Origin: Dendrocalamus latiflorus
Lineage: Eukaryota; Streptophyta; Magnoliopsida; Poales; Poaceae
Length of the DNA stretch: 64,000 nucleotides
NCBI GenBank assembly: GCA_017311315.1
Contig: CM029671.1
Span: forward strand, 24,866,227 to 24,930,226
Reading direction: 5' to 3'
Under the pieces are notes generated by a model. That model made no database searches. It was not told the origin of the DNA and saw only the letters and a list, made by a program, of their open reading frames with translations. Below, piece by piece: positions 10,016 through 21,800 of this stretch. Numbering within the stretch: position 1 is the first letter of the stretch; each line of letters begins with the position of its first letter. The translations under genes were made by a program, and so were the position numbers.

Positions 10016-13000
10016 CATATCAATTGCGTATGAAGCCTACCATGGAGGACCCATTTATGGAAAATGGATGTTAGATGAGAAACAGTTTATTGTCTCGTAG
10101 AATATTTTATCCTAGATAAAATTGAAGAATAATGGTCATGTATGTGTATGGATGACACCACAGTGATTCCATTCCTTGTTCTGTATATTGATGCATTGCT
10201 TTCCCACTTGATCTGACACGTGGCTCTTTTACATTTTGTGATGACAGAATGTCGATGGGGTTAACATATCCATGTCAAAGTCGCAGGACTGTTTTTTGTG
10301 GTAACCACAATGGCTAATGTCTCTCCATCTCTTCTCCTGGAACTTCTGCAAAGGATCGCACGAGTTACAAAATATTATCTCGGCGTTCTAAATGAAGATT
10401 CCCTGAGGAAGAATTTCATTTTAGTGTATGAATTGCTCGATGAAGTCATTGTAAGTACTTTATGGTCTACACTACCTTTCTTCATAGCAATATCAACTCC
10501 AACCTTTTCTGACCTGGTTTTTTGGGTCACTAGTGAAGTCTAATGTGCGTTTATCAGGGAAGTAGTGTGGTTTTGAATTGACTAGTATGGTTCATCTGTT
10601 TATGAGAATCATCTTTTGGTAACACTATATGCCATTATTTATGTGTTGCGTTGTGTAATTAGGACTTTGGATACACACAAACAACCTCTACTGAGGTTCT
10701 GAAGTCATACATATTCAATGAACTAATCATGGTTGATGCTGGACGGCTGCCGCCACTTGGTCCTGCTGCTATGTTCGTGGTAACACTTCCGCATATTATT
10801 ACACAAAAACATGACTTTAGAGGGTTACTTGAGCAAGCAAAGTGCAATTCTCCATGCCATCCTTGTCAGTGGCATAGTCTCATTTGGCATCTGTGTCTTT
10901 TGCAGCAAGGCACGAAGCGTATGCCTGGTACAGCTGTTACAAAATCTGTTGTTGCTACAGAGCCTGGTGGGAAGAAGAGGGAGGAAATTTTTGTTGATAT
11001 CATTGAGAAAATAAGTGTGACATTCAGCTCGAGTGTAAGTACTGATAAATTTCATGCCTTGTTACTACATCTTTTCCCTTCAAGGAACATTTCAAGCTGT
11101 TTTTGCTATTCTTCTTTCTTACCTGAAATCCCAAACATGTTTATATTGTATATGTCTGAAATTTGTGGTACTAAATACTTCCACATGGCGATGATGCCCA
11201 TTGGAAGTTTAGTTTTCAAATACCATAGTGTTTAGCTGATTGTCTTCACTGTCAAAATGTAGCCTCTTTATTATTTTATTAGTTGTTCCGCCAGTGTCAA
11301 AGTAACTGCTATGTTTACTGTTTGCAATTTAAAACTAGACGTGAATAAAGAGGCAAGTCTCCATCATGTTGCTTCTTACTGTGACAAATCCAAATTCATG
11401 AGATAGGGAGACTAATTGTGATGGCCTTTTAGTTCTGAATCTGATAGGAAGTGCTATGATTTCCTTGCACTTATTGGGGCACAATATATGTTGGTTCTGC
11501 TTGAGTAATTAAAAGGCAACTCATTTTGCTATCTTATTTTGCTATTGATGGTTATTGTTCTCTCATTTTAATGGAACACTAATGCTTTTATGTGCCCACT
11601 ATTTTCTATCTGAAATTTCATTTACAGGGTTATACTTACGTCTGAGATTGATGGAACCATCCAAATGAAAAGTTACCTTAGTGGAAATCCAGAAATCCGT
11701 CTAGCTCTTAATGAGGATTTGAGCATTGGAAGAACTGGCTCTTCTACGTATGGTACCATCATTAGCTTTTCTTCCTTTTTCAGCCGACTTAGGCAAACAG
11801 GGCACTGTTTTCTTTGACATATGGATATGTATATAAACATAAAATGGACTTTATTTTTCTTTATATGTTGTTCCTGATCCTGTGTGTTGTGCATAACTTT
11901 GGAAACCAGTTATGATGACATTTTACTTTTTTCTGAAACTTTGAATGTGATGAGTTATTCAATTCTTACATTTAAGTGTTACTATCTGAGGTAGACCACT
12001 TGTTTGCATTTTAAAGTCTTATTATACTATTCCTTTCTTTACTGAAATCTGAGTGTTTACTACTGTGATTTTTTACAACTTGAACTACACTGTGTTTTCA
12101 AATATTGTGCTGTTCCTATCATGAAAAAACTGGGTGCGCATATTATCTTTGTATTTTGTTTACATGTTATGGATATTGTTGATATCTCACAATATTACAA
12201 ACACTTGATACCAGATTACAGAAGCTCTTCTGGAGGAGGAACAGTCATTCTTGATGATTGTAATTTCCATGAGTCAGTGCATCTGGACAGTTTTGACATT
12301 GACAGAACTCTGCATTTAGTAAGTACTGATATAATGATTTTGTTTCTTTTTGACATTTTTGCTGCAGAACTTCAAGCAACATATTTGTCATCGTATTACT
12401 CCAGGAAAATTTGACAATTATATTACCATTGAATAGATACCACCGGACGGACAATTTGCTGTGATGAACTACCGGATGACTCAAGAATTTAGGCCTCCTT
12501 TCTGTGTAACCGCACTAATTGAAGAAGCCGGACCATCTAGGGTATGGCATGTTTGTGTTTCTATTAGGTGCTGATAAAATTATTGTTTCAATTTGGTGCA
12601 TCTGTTTTCAAGATCTTGATTTATTTACACAGGCTGAAGTTCTACTGAAAATACGGGCATATTTCTCAGCAAACGTCACTGCCAACACAAAGTACAAATG
12701 CCAGTGCCCTCTTACACAGTGAGGTCAGCTGCAGCTCTATTTTTTACCTTTTGAGTTCAGGAAAAAGTGGTATATTAACTGCTGCTGCTTCTGCTATTAG
12801 CTAAAGGGTTGCATCATGGATTTCTTTGCAGGGCAAGTTTTGAATTGGAAGCTGGAGCAGTCGGGCAGACAACAGATTTTAAAGAAGGATCTAGGAGACT
12901 TGAGTGGAATCTAAAGAAGGCAAGTGTCAACACGGATTTGAATTTGTTAACTTGAAGATCAACATGCGAAGTGTCGCCATCATATGCACATCCTACTTTG

Positions 13001-13479
13001 AAGATTATAGCATATGCAATATTAACTTGAATTTGTTAGCCTATTAGCCTGTGTACTTTGCTGAACAATATTAATTTTTGACAGATTGTTGGTGGTTCTG
13101 ACTTCTGAGCACACCGTTCGTGCAAAGCTCACATTTTCCCAGGAGTTACATGGTATATATTCGATTTTGAGTATGACTTGTCTATGCCCCAAGTGACTTC
13201 CCTGTTATACAACTTGTGACATGCTTGTTTCTGGATTGCAGGAAATATCACAAAGGAGGCAGGACCAGTAAACATGAATTTCACTATACCGATGTACAAT
13301 GCTTCAAAGTTGCAGGTAAGGACATCTACTCAAGTATGCTACCTTTGTGGAATATGTCTCCACTAACAAATGATTTGGGACACTTTTGCTTACTATTGTA
13401 TCTTTACTATATAAAAGAAGGAGTTGGTGGTTGGTACGGCCTCTCCCATCCCTTCTCACAAAAAGAAAAAACTGGCTGA

Positions 13480-14220
13480 CGTGTGGCCCCCACCCTCCTT
13501 CCTAAACGCGTGCGGCTCTGCCCCTCCCACCCTCTTCCGCCGACGCCTCCCTCCCACCCCGCGCCGACGCGTCCTCCCCCGCTCCCACCGCGCCGGCGCC
13601 TCCTCCCCCGCTCCCACCCCGCGCCGCCGCCTCCTCCCCCTCCTCGCCTCGCCTCGCCCCGCCGCCTCCTCCCCCTCCTCCCCACCCCGCGCCGCCGCCT
13701 CCTCCCCTCCTCACCACCCCGCGCCGCCGTCGCCTCCTCCCCGCCCTCCCACCCCGCGCCGCCGCCTCCCCCCCCCACCCTGCGCCGCCGCCTCCTCCTC
13801 CCCCCACCCCGCGCCGCCGCCGCCACCTCCTTCTCCCCACCCCGTGCCGCCGCCGCCTCCTCCCCTCCTCCCCACTCCGCGACGCCGCCGCCTCCTCCCC
13901 ACTCCGCACCGCCGCCGCCTCCTCCTCCCCCCATTCCTCCATCGCGTAGCACACCCGCACGCGCCTCCCTCCTCACGCAACCGCCGCACCTGCACGTTCG
14001 CGCAACCGCTGCCCCCCCACCTCTTCCCGCAACCTCTCGCTCCCTCTTTCCTAATCCTCCCTTCCCCTCGCTCCTCCCCCTAATCTGCACCACTGCCGCC
14101 TCCCTTCTGCCGCTGCTCCTCCCCTCCCACTTCTCTGCCATCCCCCACCCCTCCGCTCCGCCGCCGCCTCCTCCCCCACCCCTCTGCTCCACCGCCGCCT
14201 CCTCCTCCCCCCACCCCGCG
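13480..14220. repeat. GC-rich CCGCC/TCC minisatellite-like tract
   Basis: Irregular copies of a CCCCGCGCCGCCGCCTCCTC-type unit, 15-30 bp each, occupy the 5' third of the Helitron. The long frames on both strands in this tract are by-products of the repeat composition, not genes. It may derive from the proline-rich or untranslated start of a captured gene. Confidence 0.7.
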
Positions 14221-14224
14221 CCGT

Positions 14225-14363
14225 GTCGCCGCCGTCGCTATCAAGAACGGCGACGCGTCGGTGTACAAGATCATCCATGGGTACGTCAAGGCCAAGCATA
14301 AGAACAACTCCATCATCAGAGTCGCCACCAATGTCGCTGGGAAGGCGGCATCCAACAAGTAAT
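14225..14363 (+). pseudogene. Unidentified captured exon-like segment
   Basis: A short frame with ordinary codon use (ending GYVKAKHKNNSIIRVATNVA and a few residues later TAA at about 14360) emerges from the GC-rich tract. Its composition differs from the surrounding repeat, and it is not part of the transporter that follows. I do not recognise the source gene. It is probably another fragment carried by the Helitron. Confidence 0.4.
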
Positions 14364-14448
14364 GTAGCGGTACCACTCAGTTAATTTCGTCGACTCGTGC
14401 CAACTTCATGGATGGAGAGATCGGCTGATTACTCTGCACGCTATCCAG

Positions 14449-15930
14449 GTTCTCGAGGAAGACTTCTGATGTTTTTGACAGCTTAATTCAGAAACAGCAA
14501 AGCAAGTGGGGAAACAAAGCTGGACCTCTGCTCTCTGGAATATCTTACTGTATTGCTTCTTGCAGCATGATATTGCTCAACAAGGTGGTTCTCTCCAGCT
14601 ATAATTTCAATGCTGGCATATCACTAATGCTGTACCAGGTAATCTCATGCTACTTTAGTCCTTTTTAAAGTACTTGTAACAGTGTTGCATGTTTGTTTAC
14701 ACACTTATTTTGTTGTTCATTGCTCGCACATGCATATGCATATGCTAGCAATGCAATGATTTTTTATTGGCAAGTTATTATCATTCAGCTGATCATGGCT
14801 CTTTTGATGGCTCAGAATCTTATATGTGTGGTCCTCCTTCTGGTACTTGAGTTCTTCCCTGTTATTTCAACGGAAAAATTCACATGGAAGTTGATCAAAG
14901 TCTGGATTCCAGTGAATCTTATTTTTATCGGAATGCTTGTAACTGGAATGTACAGGTACTTCCTACTTCACAATATGTATACACGATGGCGATTGGTTTA
15001 TGGCAATTTACTATCAGGCCTGTTAAGGGAAAAAAGTAGTACATTACTTCATCTGCTCTTATTCAAGCTTTACATGTCTAATACAAATTGAACTTTATTT
15101 GTGTGATTTGCTTGGAATACTATCGACCTAACTATCTTTTTTTTTCTTTCTTTCTATCAATTTCCAGTTTGAAGTACATAAATGTTGCAATGGTGACGAT
15201 ACTAAAGAACATGACAAATATTTTAACAGCTATAGGAGAAATATATATTTTTAGGAAGGGTCAGAACAAAAAGGTTTGGGCTGCATTATTTCTGATGGTA
15301 TGCCCTTTTCTGCTTCGCATGTCCCCTGTTTTACTTCCAATCATTACCTAATGACTCAGTTATTTTCCTGTATTAAGAATGTAACAATAGAATAGCATGA
15401 TTATTGACCTGATCACTGTACTTCTCTCTGTTGCTCTTTGCAGATTGAATCAGCTGTTTGTGGGGGGATCACAGATCGTTCTTTCCATCTAGCTGGTTAC
15501 ACGTGGCAAATTTTGAATTGCTTTCTGACTGCATTCTATTCGGTTAGTTCTTTCGTGCTCGCAGTTTTACACATGTATAGATTATTCTAAGCATCTTTAC
15601 AGTCTGTTTGATGAACTGCTAGATTGTTGTGAGGCATTTGGATCCCTGACATTAAGTTGCCGTTTCAATTCATTTAGATTATAATGCCCCTTGAAGCCAT
15701 TGGCGATACCAAAACTATTTTTTTACTTTCAACTATATTAATTCTGCCGCTCCCCCTTCTTCACGTGTAGTTAACATGTGATTTTCTTATAACAGCTTAC
15801 ACTGAGGCGCCTGAAAATCTGGTTCCCTCAATGAAGTTTCTATGGTGTTGCTTAACAGTGCGCTCTCAATTACTTTCGCACTCATCTTGATTGTTATTTT
15901 CAACGAGTGGGAATATGTGCATTCATGACA
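14449..15930 (+). pseudogene. Captured GDP-mannose-type nucleotide-sugar transporter fragment
   Basis: Exons: 14449-14638 (LLSGISYCIASCSMILLNK, NFNAGISLMLYQ), 14816-14955 (VISTEKFTWKLIKVWIPVN), 15168-15297 (SLKYINVAMVTILKNMTN, GQNKKVWAALFLM), 15444-15542 (CGGITDRSFHLAGYTWQI) and 15796-about 15930 (LTLRRL... then SGSLNEVSMVLLN and IVIFNEWEY). This matches the Golgi GONST1-like GDP-mannose transporter family, multi-pass membrane proteins. The first four exons keep intact frames and matching splice phases. The fifth has lost about 23 nt after LTLRRL, shifting the frame. The C-terminal third of the protein is absent, and no promoter of its own is evident. It is a partial copy moved by the Helitron and is unlikely to be functional. 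Confidence 0.82.
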
Positions 15931-16214
15931 TGAGCTAAAGAGCATGGATCATTGAAACTTGGAATTTTGTTTTGCTGCTGAAACCATTTAGATATTTGAT
16001 GTTTGATACGTAACGCTAGCACTTAAATCTGACATTTGTGTTTTGCGGTTAGTTCTAGCAAATATTGGTGATGGAATATTTAGAAACTGAGATCATGACT
16101 CATGAAAACTTTTTTGTTGATGAATTGATGGTACTGGGATTTGGGAATGAACTCATTTGCTAAAGCTGCTTTTCTTATTGAAATTGTGTGATGATTTCCT
16201 TTTTATCATCTTTA

Positions 16215-16846
16215 GGGTCACTGGAGAGTGTGAAACCTTCCAATGTGCTTGAGCAAACTGATGTTCTAAACTTAAAGTATGCTGGAGGAGCCAGGGCAGC
16301 GGATTCTTCGACCTCAACAATACCAGCAAAACATTTTTCTACCTCACCAAGTGTCATGCATCAAGTTACCTATTCCATCAAGTTGTTTACAAAGTTGGGA
16401 AAAATTAGAAGGTAATGGTAAGCAATACTCAAAGGCGCAGGATTGGTAATATGTTATTTTTCATGCTCAACAGTCAAGTTATTTGTTTTTGTGTGAATAG
16501 CTTCATATGATGACAATTACTCCATATATATGAGATGTACATGTCTACATGCTCATGCTTCTGGCATTTTTCATGCCTGTTGTTTTTGCTTCAGTTGAAA
16601 TGTATTTTTCATCCAAATGAGGCATCAACTTGAGTAGTAGTTATAAGATGTCCTGGATCAACAAATTTGTTGTAAGTTTATTCCTTTCATTTGACTAAGC
16701 TTTGTCAATGCTAGATAATGAGTATGTGTATGGATTTTCTGTTTTCCCTTTTTGTTCTGTGAGCAGAACAAAGGACTTCTTCACTCAGTCGCCAGTCAGT
16801 CATCACTAAGAAGAGAACGTAAAAAGGCTAATAAAGAGTTTTGAAG
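16215..16846 (+). pseudogene. Further exon-like segments of unknown origin in the Helitron
   Basis: An open segment at about 16215-16414 (beginning GSLESVKPSNVLEQTDVLNL, rich in S/T) and a short one at about 16768-16845 ending KKANKEF-stop, preceded by a CAG acceptor, look like exons of a second captured gene. They do not match the transporter C-terminus. The source was not recognised. Confidence 0.35.
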
Positions 16847-17597
16847 AATAGTAGTCTCTCTCCCTTCTCTCTCCATGATCCTCTCTTGATTTCATGGTGA
16901 GAGTGATCCCTGGACCTTTTTTGATACATCATATTCCATTTTCAAACAACTGCTCTGGTCTTGTCCAAATATTTTTTTCCATACACCATTGTCTACTGGA
17001 TGTGTGAACTAGAATGCTTCTGATGTTATTCTTAATTCCTTTTGTCTAAAAGTATCTAGGCTCAGGAAGATTGAGTGTTAGTATATGTTGAAACATCGTG
17101 ATTTCATATGCACCGAGTTAGTCACTACTCCTAATTTTGGTTTTGGTACAACTTATTGAGGCTTGATTGTCTAGATATAAGTAGAAACTTGTCCTTTGTG
17201 GCGAATATGAGGCACGGCGTGGATGTTGAGCTATGACGTATTGACATGTCGTGTTTTGCTTGATATGTGTGTGAAAGAAAAATTATAATTATTTTATTGT
17301 ATGGTCTATGACCATGTCTCAACTTTTTTTGAGATTCCGTTGCAACGCACGGGCATTTTACTAGTTATTCTATATGTTTGAACAGCAAGTAGCTGTATGT
17401 AGCTTGTATTATTCTTGAACGCCTTCAGTACTCAAATACTTTAGCTTGCAGAATGTTTCGTATCCTCACGAATGAACCTTTTCCTTTTACTCCTACAGGT
17501 CAGATATCTTCAGATAGCAAAGAAATCCAAGGCATACAACCCCTATAGGTGGGTGAGATATGTGACACAGGCTAACTCCTACGTAGCTCGTCTATGA

Positions 17598-17798
17598 GGA
17601 AACAATGTCTGTACACTCTCTGGTCATTTTCCCCTTGTTCCTTGCGCGATTATCTTGGACAGAGTGGCATGTATTATAACTTTATAGTGGAATCCCAAAC
17701 ATCACTCTGCTCCTGCAGCTAAACTTTATTTTTTTAGGGTTATATTTTCCTTGTGCTATATGCAGAAGATACATGATACATGATTATTCTTCTTCTTT

Positions 17799-17834
<36 letters not shown>

Positions 17835-18884
17835 TTTTGCTGAGAAACGAAGTTCTTGTTCATCTCACTTCTTGGAGCTTTACAGAAGTCAAAGGGCCAG
17901 TAGTTTTCAGTTTATAGTTCCTCTCGAACAAATAAATAGCTTTTTTACCATCGTTTTGAAGCGGTTTATAAGGACAGTTTTTTCAAAATAGCTCATCAAC
18001 TTGTGATATGACTAAAAACCAAAAACCTTGACCGAGAAAGAACCCACATAAAATGTACAACTCATCAACTTATGATATAACTAAAAACCAGAAACCTTGA
18101 CCGAGAAAGAACCCTCCTAAAATATACACCACAATGCATCCTAATTGTTTTTCTTTCGCCCTGTGAATTCATTTACGATTGTCTGTAGATATTGTCACAT
18201 CAGCCACACTAATGAGCGTGAGGAATGTTTGATGTAATGGCAATGGCGGGGTTTTACATGGTAGCAGATAATAATATATAGTAGAGCAGAGCTGAGCAGA
18301 ATGTTTCTCGTGTCCTAGTGGCTCTGTTTTTAGTGAACCTGCCAAGTGCTAGCCAGAAGCCTGAACATTTCTCAAGATGAACCGTCCAATTGCTTCTGGT
18401 TCTACAATACAGCACTGAAATAAAATGTGTAACGAGATAGGATTTCTGGACACACTGGCGCACATCCCGTGAATGAAGTTACATGCATTCTTTCTTTAGA
18501 TGAACATCGCAGATGTACAAAACTTCTTTGTGCTCCACATTGTCACTTTCAGCATATAATCATGCTCCAAAAAATTATCATATGAACACTCATCCTAACG
18601 ACTAAGATCCTTAGATACATTTATATGTGCTATGTGGATCAATGAACCAACGAATGGTCGTCTCTGCCATTACTACGACAGACTTCCTACTACAAGGCTA
18701 CAACTGCAAAAGGCGCACAACCAAGGCGATTTTTTTTCTGGGGACAATCCGGAGCAGGCTGAGAAGATGAGCTTCAACTAATCATGACATGGCACCAATG
18801 TGTATATTGATGAGACTAATAGGAGCCATCCTCAAATGCTTTTTGTGCTTCTGAAAATCCCAGGTGACTGTGTGGATCATGGTG
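17598..18884. other. 3' flank between AP-4 mu and GTPase loci
   Basis: It contains the 3' UTR of the AP-4 mu locus, a (TTTC)n microsatellite at about 17790-17836, and a two-copy tandem repeat of 67-69 bp (17992-18060 and 18061-18127). No gene seen. The GTPase 3' UTR occupies the right-hand end. Confidence 0.5.
17992..18127. repeat. Two-copy tandem repeat, about 69-bp unit
   Basis: Both copies begin CTCATCAACTT and contain CTTGACCGAGAAAGAACCC. They differ at only a few positions and a 1-2 bp indel. Confidence 0.8.
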
Positions 18885-21800
18885 CTAAATCTTCCCAGCT
18901 GTTTCTCTATGTGCCCTCAGCGCCTCGGTGCGTTTACTCTTTTCCATTTCTTCTACCAACCAGTCGATACCAAGTTTGATCCCCGTCCTGCCATAAAAAA
19001 TGTATTCATTAAAGATAAACAGGCCTGTCAAAACATGCTTCCTGTGAGTACTGGTCAAGAAGCAAAGGCTTCAAGTGGCAATTTCAATGTTATCCTTGAC
19101 TAATATATTTGGCAATGGTGTAAATTTGGACAAAGATGAGTTAAACGACATAGTTGCTGAACCAACATGAATCATTGATCCTCTAATTATGGGAAGAATT
19201 TAGAAATATGCACAACAGTACCTGAAAGAATAACTTATCATCCTTCAGTTTTAGGCAAATAAGTTTGGGAACTGCAGTTATTGCTTTACTCACCCATCAT
19301 ACGCAGATCCAGCCAGGAGCATATATGGCCTCTCGTCTAACTCTTTAAGGTGAAGATGTCTGGCCAATTCTTCCTCTGAGACTGCTGCTGGTAAATCCTG
19401 TTGACAGATGCAGATAAACCTCCAAACATGAGAATATAAGAGGCATGAGAAAAATGGCTGAAACGACATATCAATATGATGAAATGAGCTTGTATAGGAC
19501 TCAAAGTAATAGTATTAACAGTTTTTTTTGTCTGTCTTTCTCATCTTTAAAGGTGCTGTGCCTTCCAACATGACAATGAAAAAAATGTGTGAAATCTTGA
19601 AGTTTAATTATCAGAAAGCATTAATGTCTGTGTATTGTATGTGCATGGTAACTTCTTTTCCCAGCAGCGCCAATTTTCATCCAAGAAATTGCAGTTTTCA
19701 ACTGAGAGTAAATGCATGGAGTTTACCATTTCAGATAGGTGGAAGTTAAACCTCAACCTGTTTGTTTGCAAATATGAGTAGCGGTGCCCCTTGCAGATCC
19801 TCATGACGAAGAACTTTCTCTGCAACAAAAATGTTCAAGTTACCATTCACTCCAGTAATGATCTTAATTTGCCAGTCCCAGTTTACTGTTTACTACAACA
19901 GACAGTACAGGTAACAGCAAAAGTGCACTAATATTTTGTAATCAAACTAATGGAAGGAACTTACCCAGAGCAGATTTGGCATCTTCAAATGTTGATGCAG
20001 CTGCAGAGTCAATAACATATATTATAGCATGGGCCTCTTCATAATATTTCTCCCATATTGTTCTTAGGCCAGGCTGTCAAAATATGTTATTCGCATTAGA
20101 ATTTGCAGTGACTAGAATCATATTATCTGACTCGTGTTTGTGAAATTATGGCATGAAGTTGACTTCTGCTTCTTATTAGTTGTTACAAAGTGAAGGTTGT
20201 ATCTAAAGTTTAATACATGGACAATATCCCGTCCTTCCTTTAGTAAAACACAAACCACATAATGGGGAAAATATAACTTGTCAATTGTTGGTCAAAGATC
20301 AAAGCCTATGTTCTTAAGAGGCTGAAAACAGATGATGACAGAAGTAAATGAGAAAGCTTTTGCACAAACGTTAGGAATCAGGTGACATATGTAGATCACG
20401 ATCTCTGTAGCATCTAAGTATAAGCTCTTACTAAATGTGCATTAAGATAAAATAACTGACACAAATTCCTCTTGTTGCAGACTTGCCATGGACGTGGAAT
20501 AACTTTAAAAAAAGATCATTACATGCCTTCAATATAAACAATCGCTGTAATGTTCTAGTAGTTTGCCTATCCACAGGAAAGCCTCATGTTTGAGGCTGCT
20601 GAGTAAGTGGTTAAAACCAAGGTTCCAAAACCCGGTACCGGCCTAAATCCTGGCGGGGGGCCGGTACCGGTTCCCGGCCGGTAACCGGAAAAACCGGGGA
20701 AAACCCGGTCAAATTTCAAGTTTTAAAATTTGAATTTGAAACTGGTAACCGGAAAATTCGGTTGGTTACCGCCCAAAAAAACCGGAGAAACCGCTAAAAA
20801 ACCGGGAAACACAAGAAAAAGTTGAATCTGGGATGTTTCGAAGCATATTTAACTCATACAATAGGTAATCTAGTACAAAAAAAGATTTAAACCAACCTAG
20901 GAGGTGCATTACGCAGTTACAAAAGACTCACAAATATAAATACACTTTGGAAAAACCCGGCCGGTTTTTTATTTCCCGGTATCCACCGGGAAATCCAGTT
21001 ACTGGCGGTTACCGAACCCTGGTTAAAACGGACCTACATTTGCCAGTTACTTAGTTCAGGTATTTTGGTTTGCAAACTGCAATGGACGTGGAATAACTTT
21101 AAAAAAAGATCATTACATGCCTTCAATATAAACAATCGCTGTAATGTTCTAGTAGTTTGGCTATCCACAGGAAAGTCTCATGTTTGAGGCTGCTGAGAAA
21201 GTGGTTAAAACTGACCTTCACTTGCCAGTTACTTAGTTCAGGTATTTTGGTTTGCAAACTGCAATGTATTATATCGCCAGGCATTACAGAGACAAGGCGT
21301 AAATGCAAATGTACAATGCTACCTTCAGTTAGTTGACAATCTATTGAATTAAGAGATCAAGCTCAATAAATGAATGGCAAAATTTCAATGAAGAGCTTGT
21401 CAGAAACTTTTGGTCAATAATTCTGCACAAGAAACCATACCTGACCTCCCAGATCCCAGAAGACAAGTTTTACATTTGCATCTTCAATACGTCCGATATT
21501 AAGCCCAACTGTTGGAACAATACGATCATGTGGAAGCCCTTCTCCTTTCAAATAGATTGACTTCAACTTTTCTAGCAAGGTCTACATAGTCATTTTTAGC
21601 AGCATGTCAAGTATGGTGCAAATCCAGTCAAATACAAGACAAACTCAATGCCATCTTTAACACACAGGAAATTGAAGGAAAACTAGACAGCAAAAATGAA
21701 CAGGATATAGATGTGCCATAGTGCCATACAAGTTACCTTCGATAAGGACATAGAGGCATAAAATTCATGAGCAGTTGACATTAGAGGTTGGGCAATGTGG

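Larger units (their letters stand above)
13401..17364 (+). mobile_element. Helitron with captured gene fragments
   Basis: It begins TCTTTACTATATAAAAG directly after a host A (13400) and ends with CTAG (17361-17364) directly before a host T, as Helitrons insert between A and T. A perfect 10-base palindrome CGTTGCAACG (17338-17347) precedes the 3' end by 13 bases, as expected of the terminal hairpin, and it is followed by the CACGGGCA word common at grass Helitron 3' ends. No Rep/helicase is encoded, so it is non-autonomous. Cargo: a CCGCC/TCC-rich stretch (13480-14220), an unidentified exon-like segment, four intact and one damaged exon of a nucleotide-sugar transporter, and further exon-like pieces. 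It lies in intron 12 of the AP-4 mu locus, in the same orientation. Confidence 0.85.
5571..17597 (+). pseudogene. AP4M: AP-4 complex subunit mu, 13 exons, frame broken
   Basis: The medium subunit of the AP-4 adaptor acts in cargo selection at the trans-Golgi. Exons by similarity and splice sites: 5571-5628, 5751-5845, 10248-10450, 10663-10776, 10906-11034, 11628-11752, 12215-12318, 12437-12541, 12633-12723, 12832-12919, 13085-13152, 13242-13315, 17499-17597. The start MISQFFVLSQRGD, the middle QGTKRMPGTAVTKSVVA and the end YNPYRWVRYVTQANSYVARL are diagnostic. The total of 1353 nt equals the family length of about 450 aa. Relative to the expected protein there is a 1-nt loss in exon 3 (near 10264-10275), a 2-nt loss at the start of exon 6, a 4-nt loss in exon 9 (near 12690) and a 7-nt gain in exon 11 (near 13100). 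The exon 3 shift brings a TAA at 10302-10304 after 69 codons. Intron 2 holds a copia element and intron 12 a Helitron. Either a pseudogene or, less likely, a locus with assembly errors. Confidence 0.88.

Noticed and set aside
13407..14301. Several long frames on both strands in the GC-rich part of the Helitron
   Set aside because: They are translations of a CCGCC/TCC repeat, equally open on both strands.
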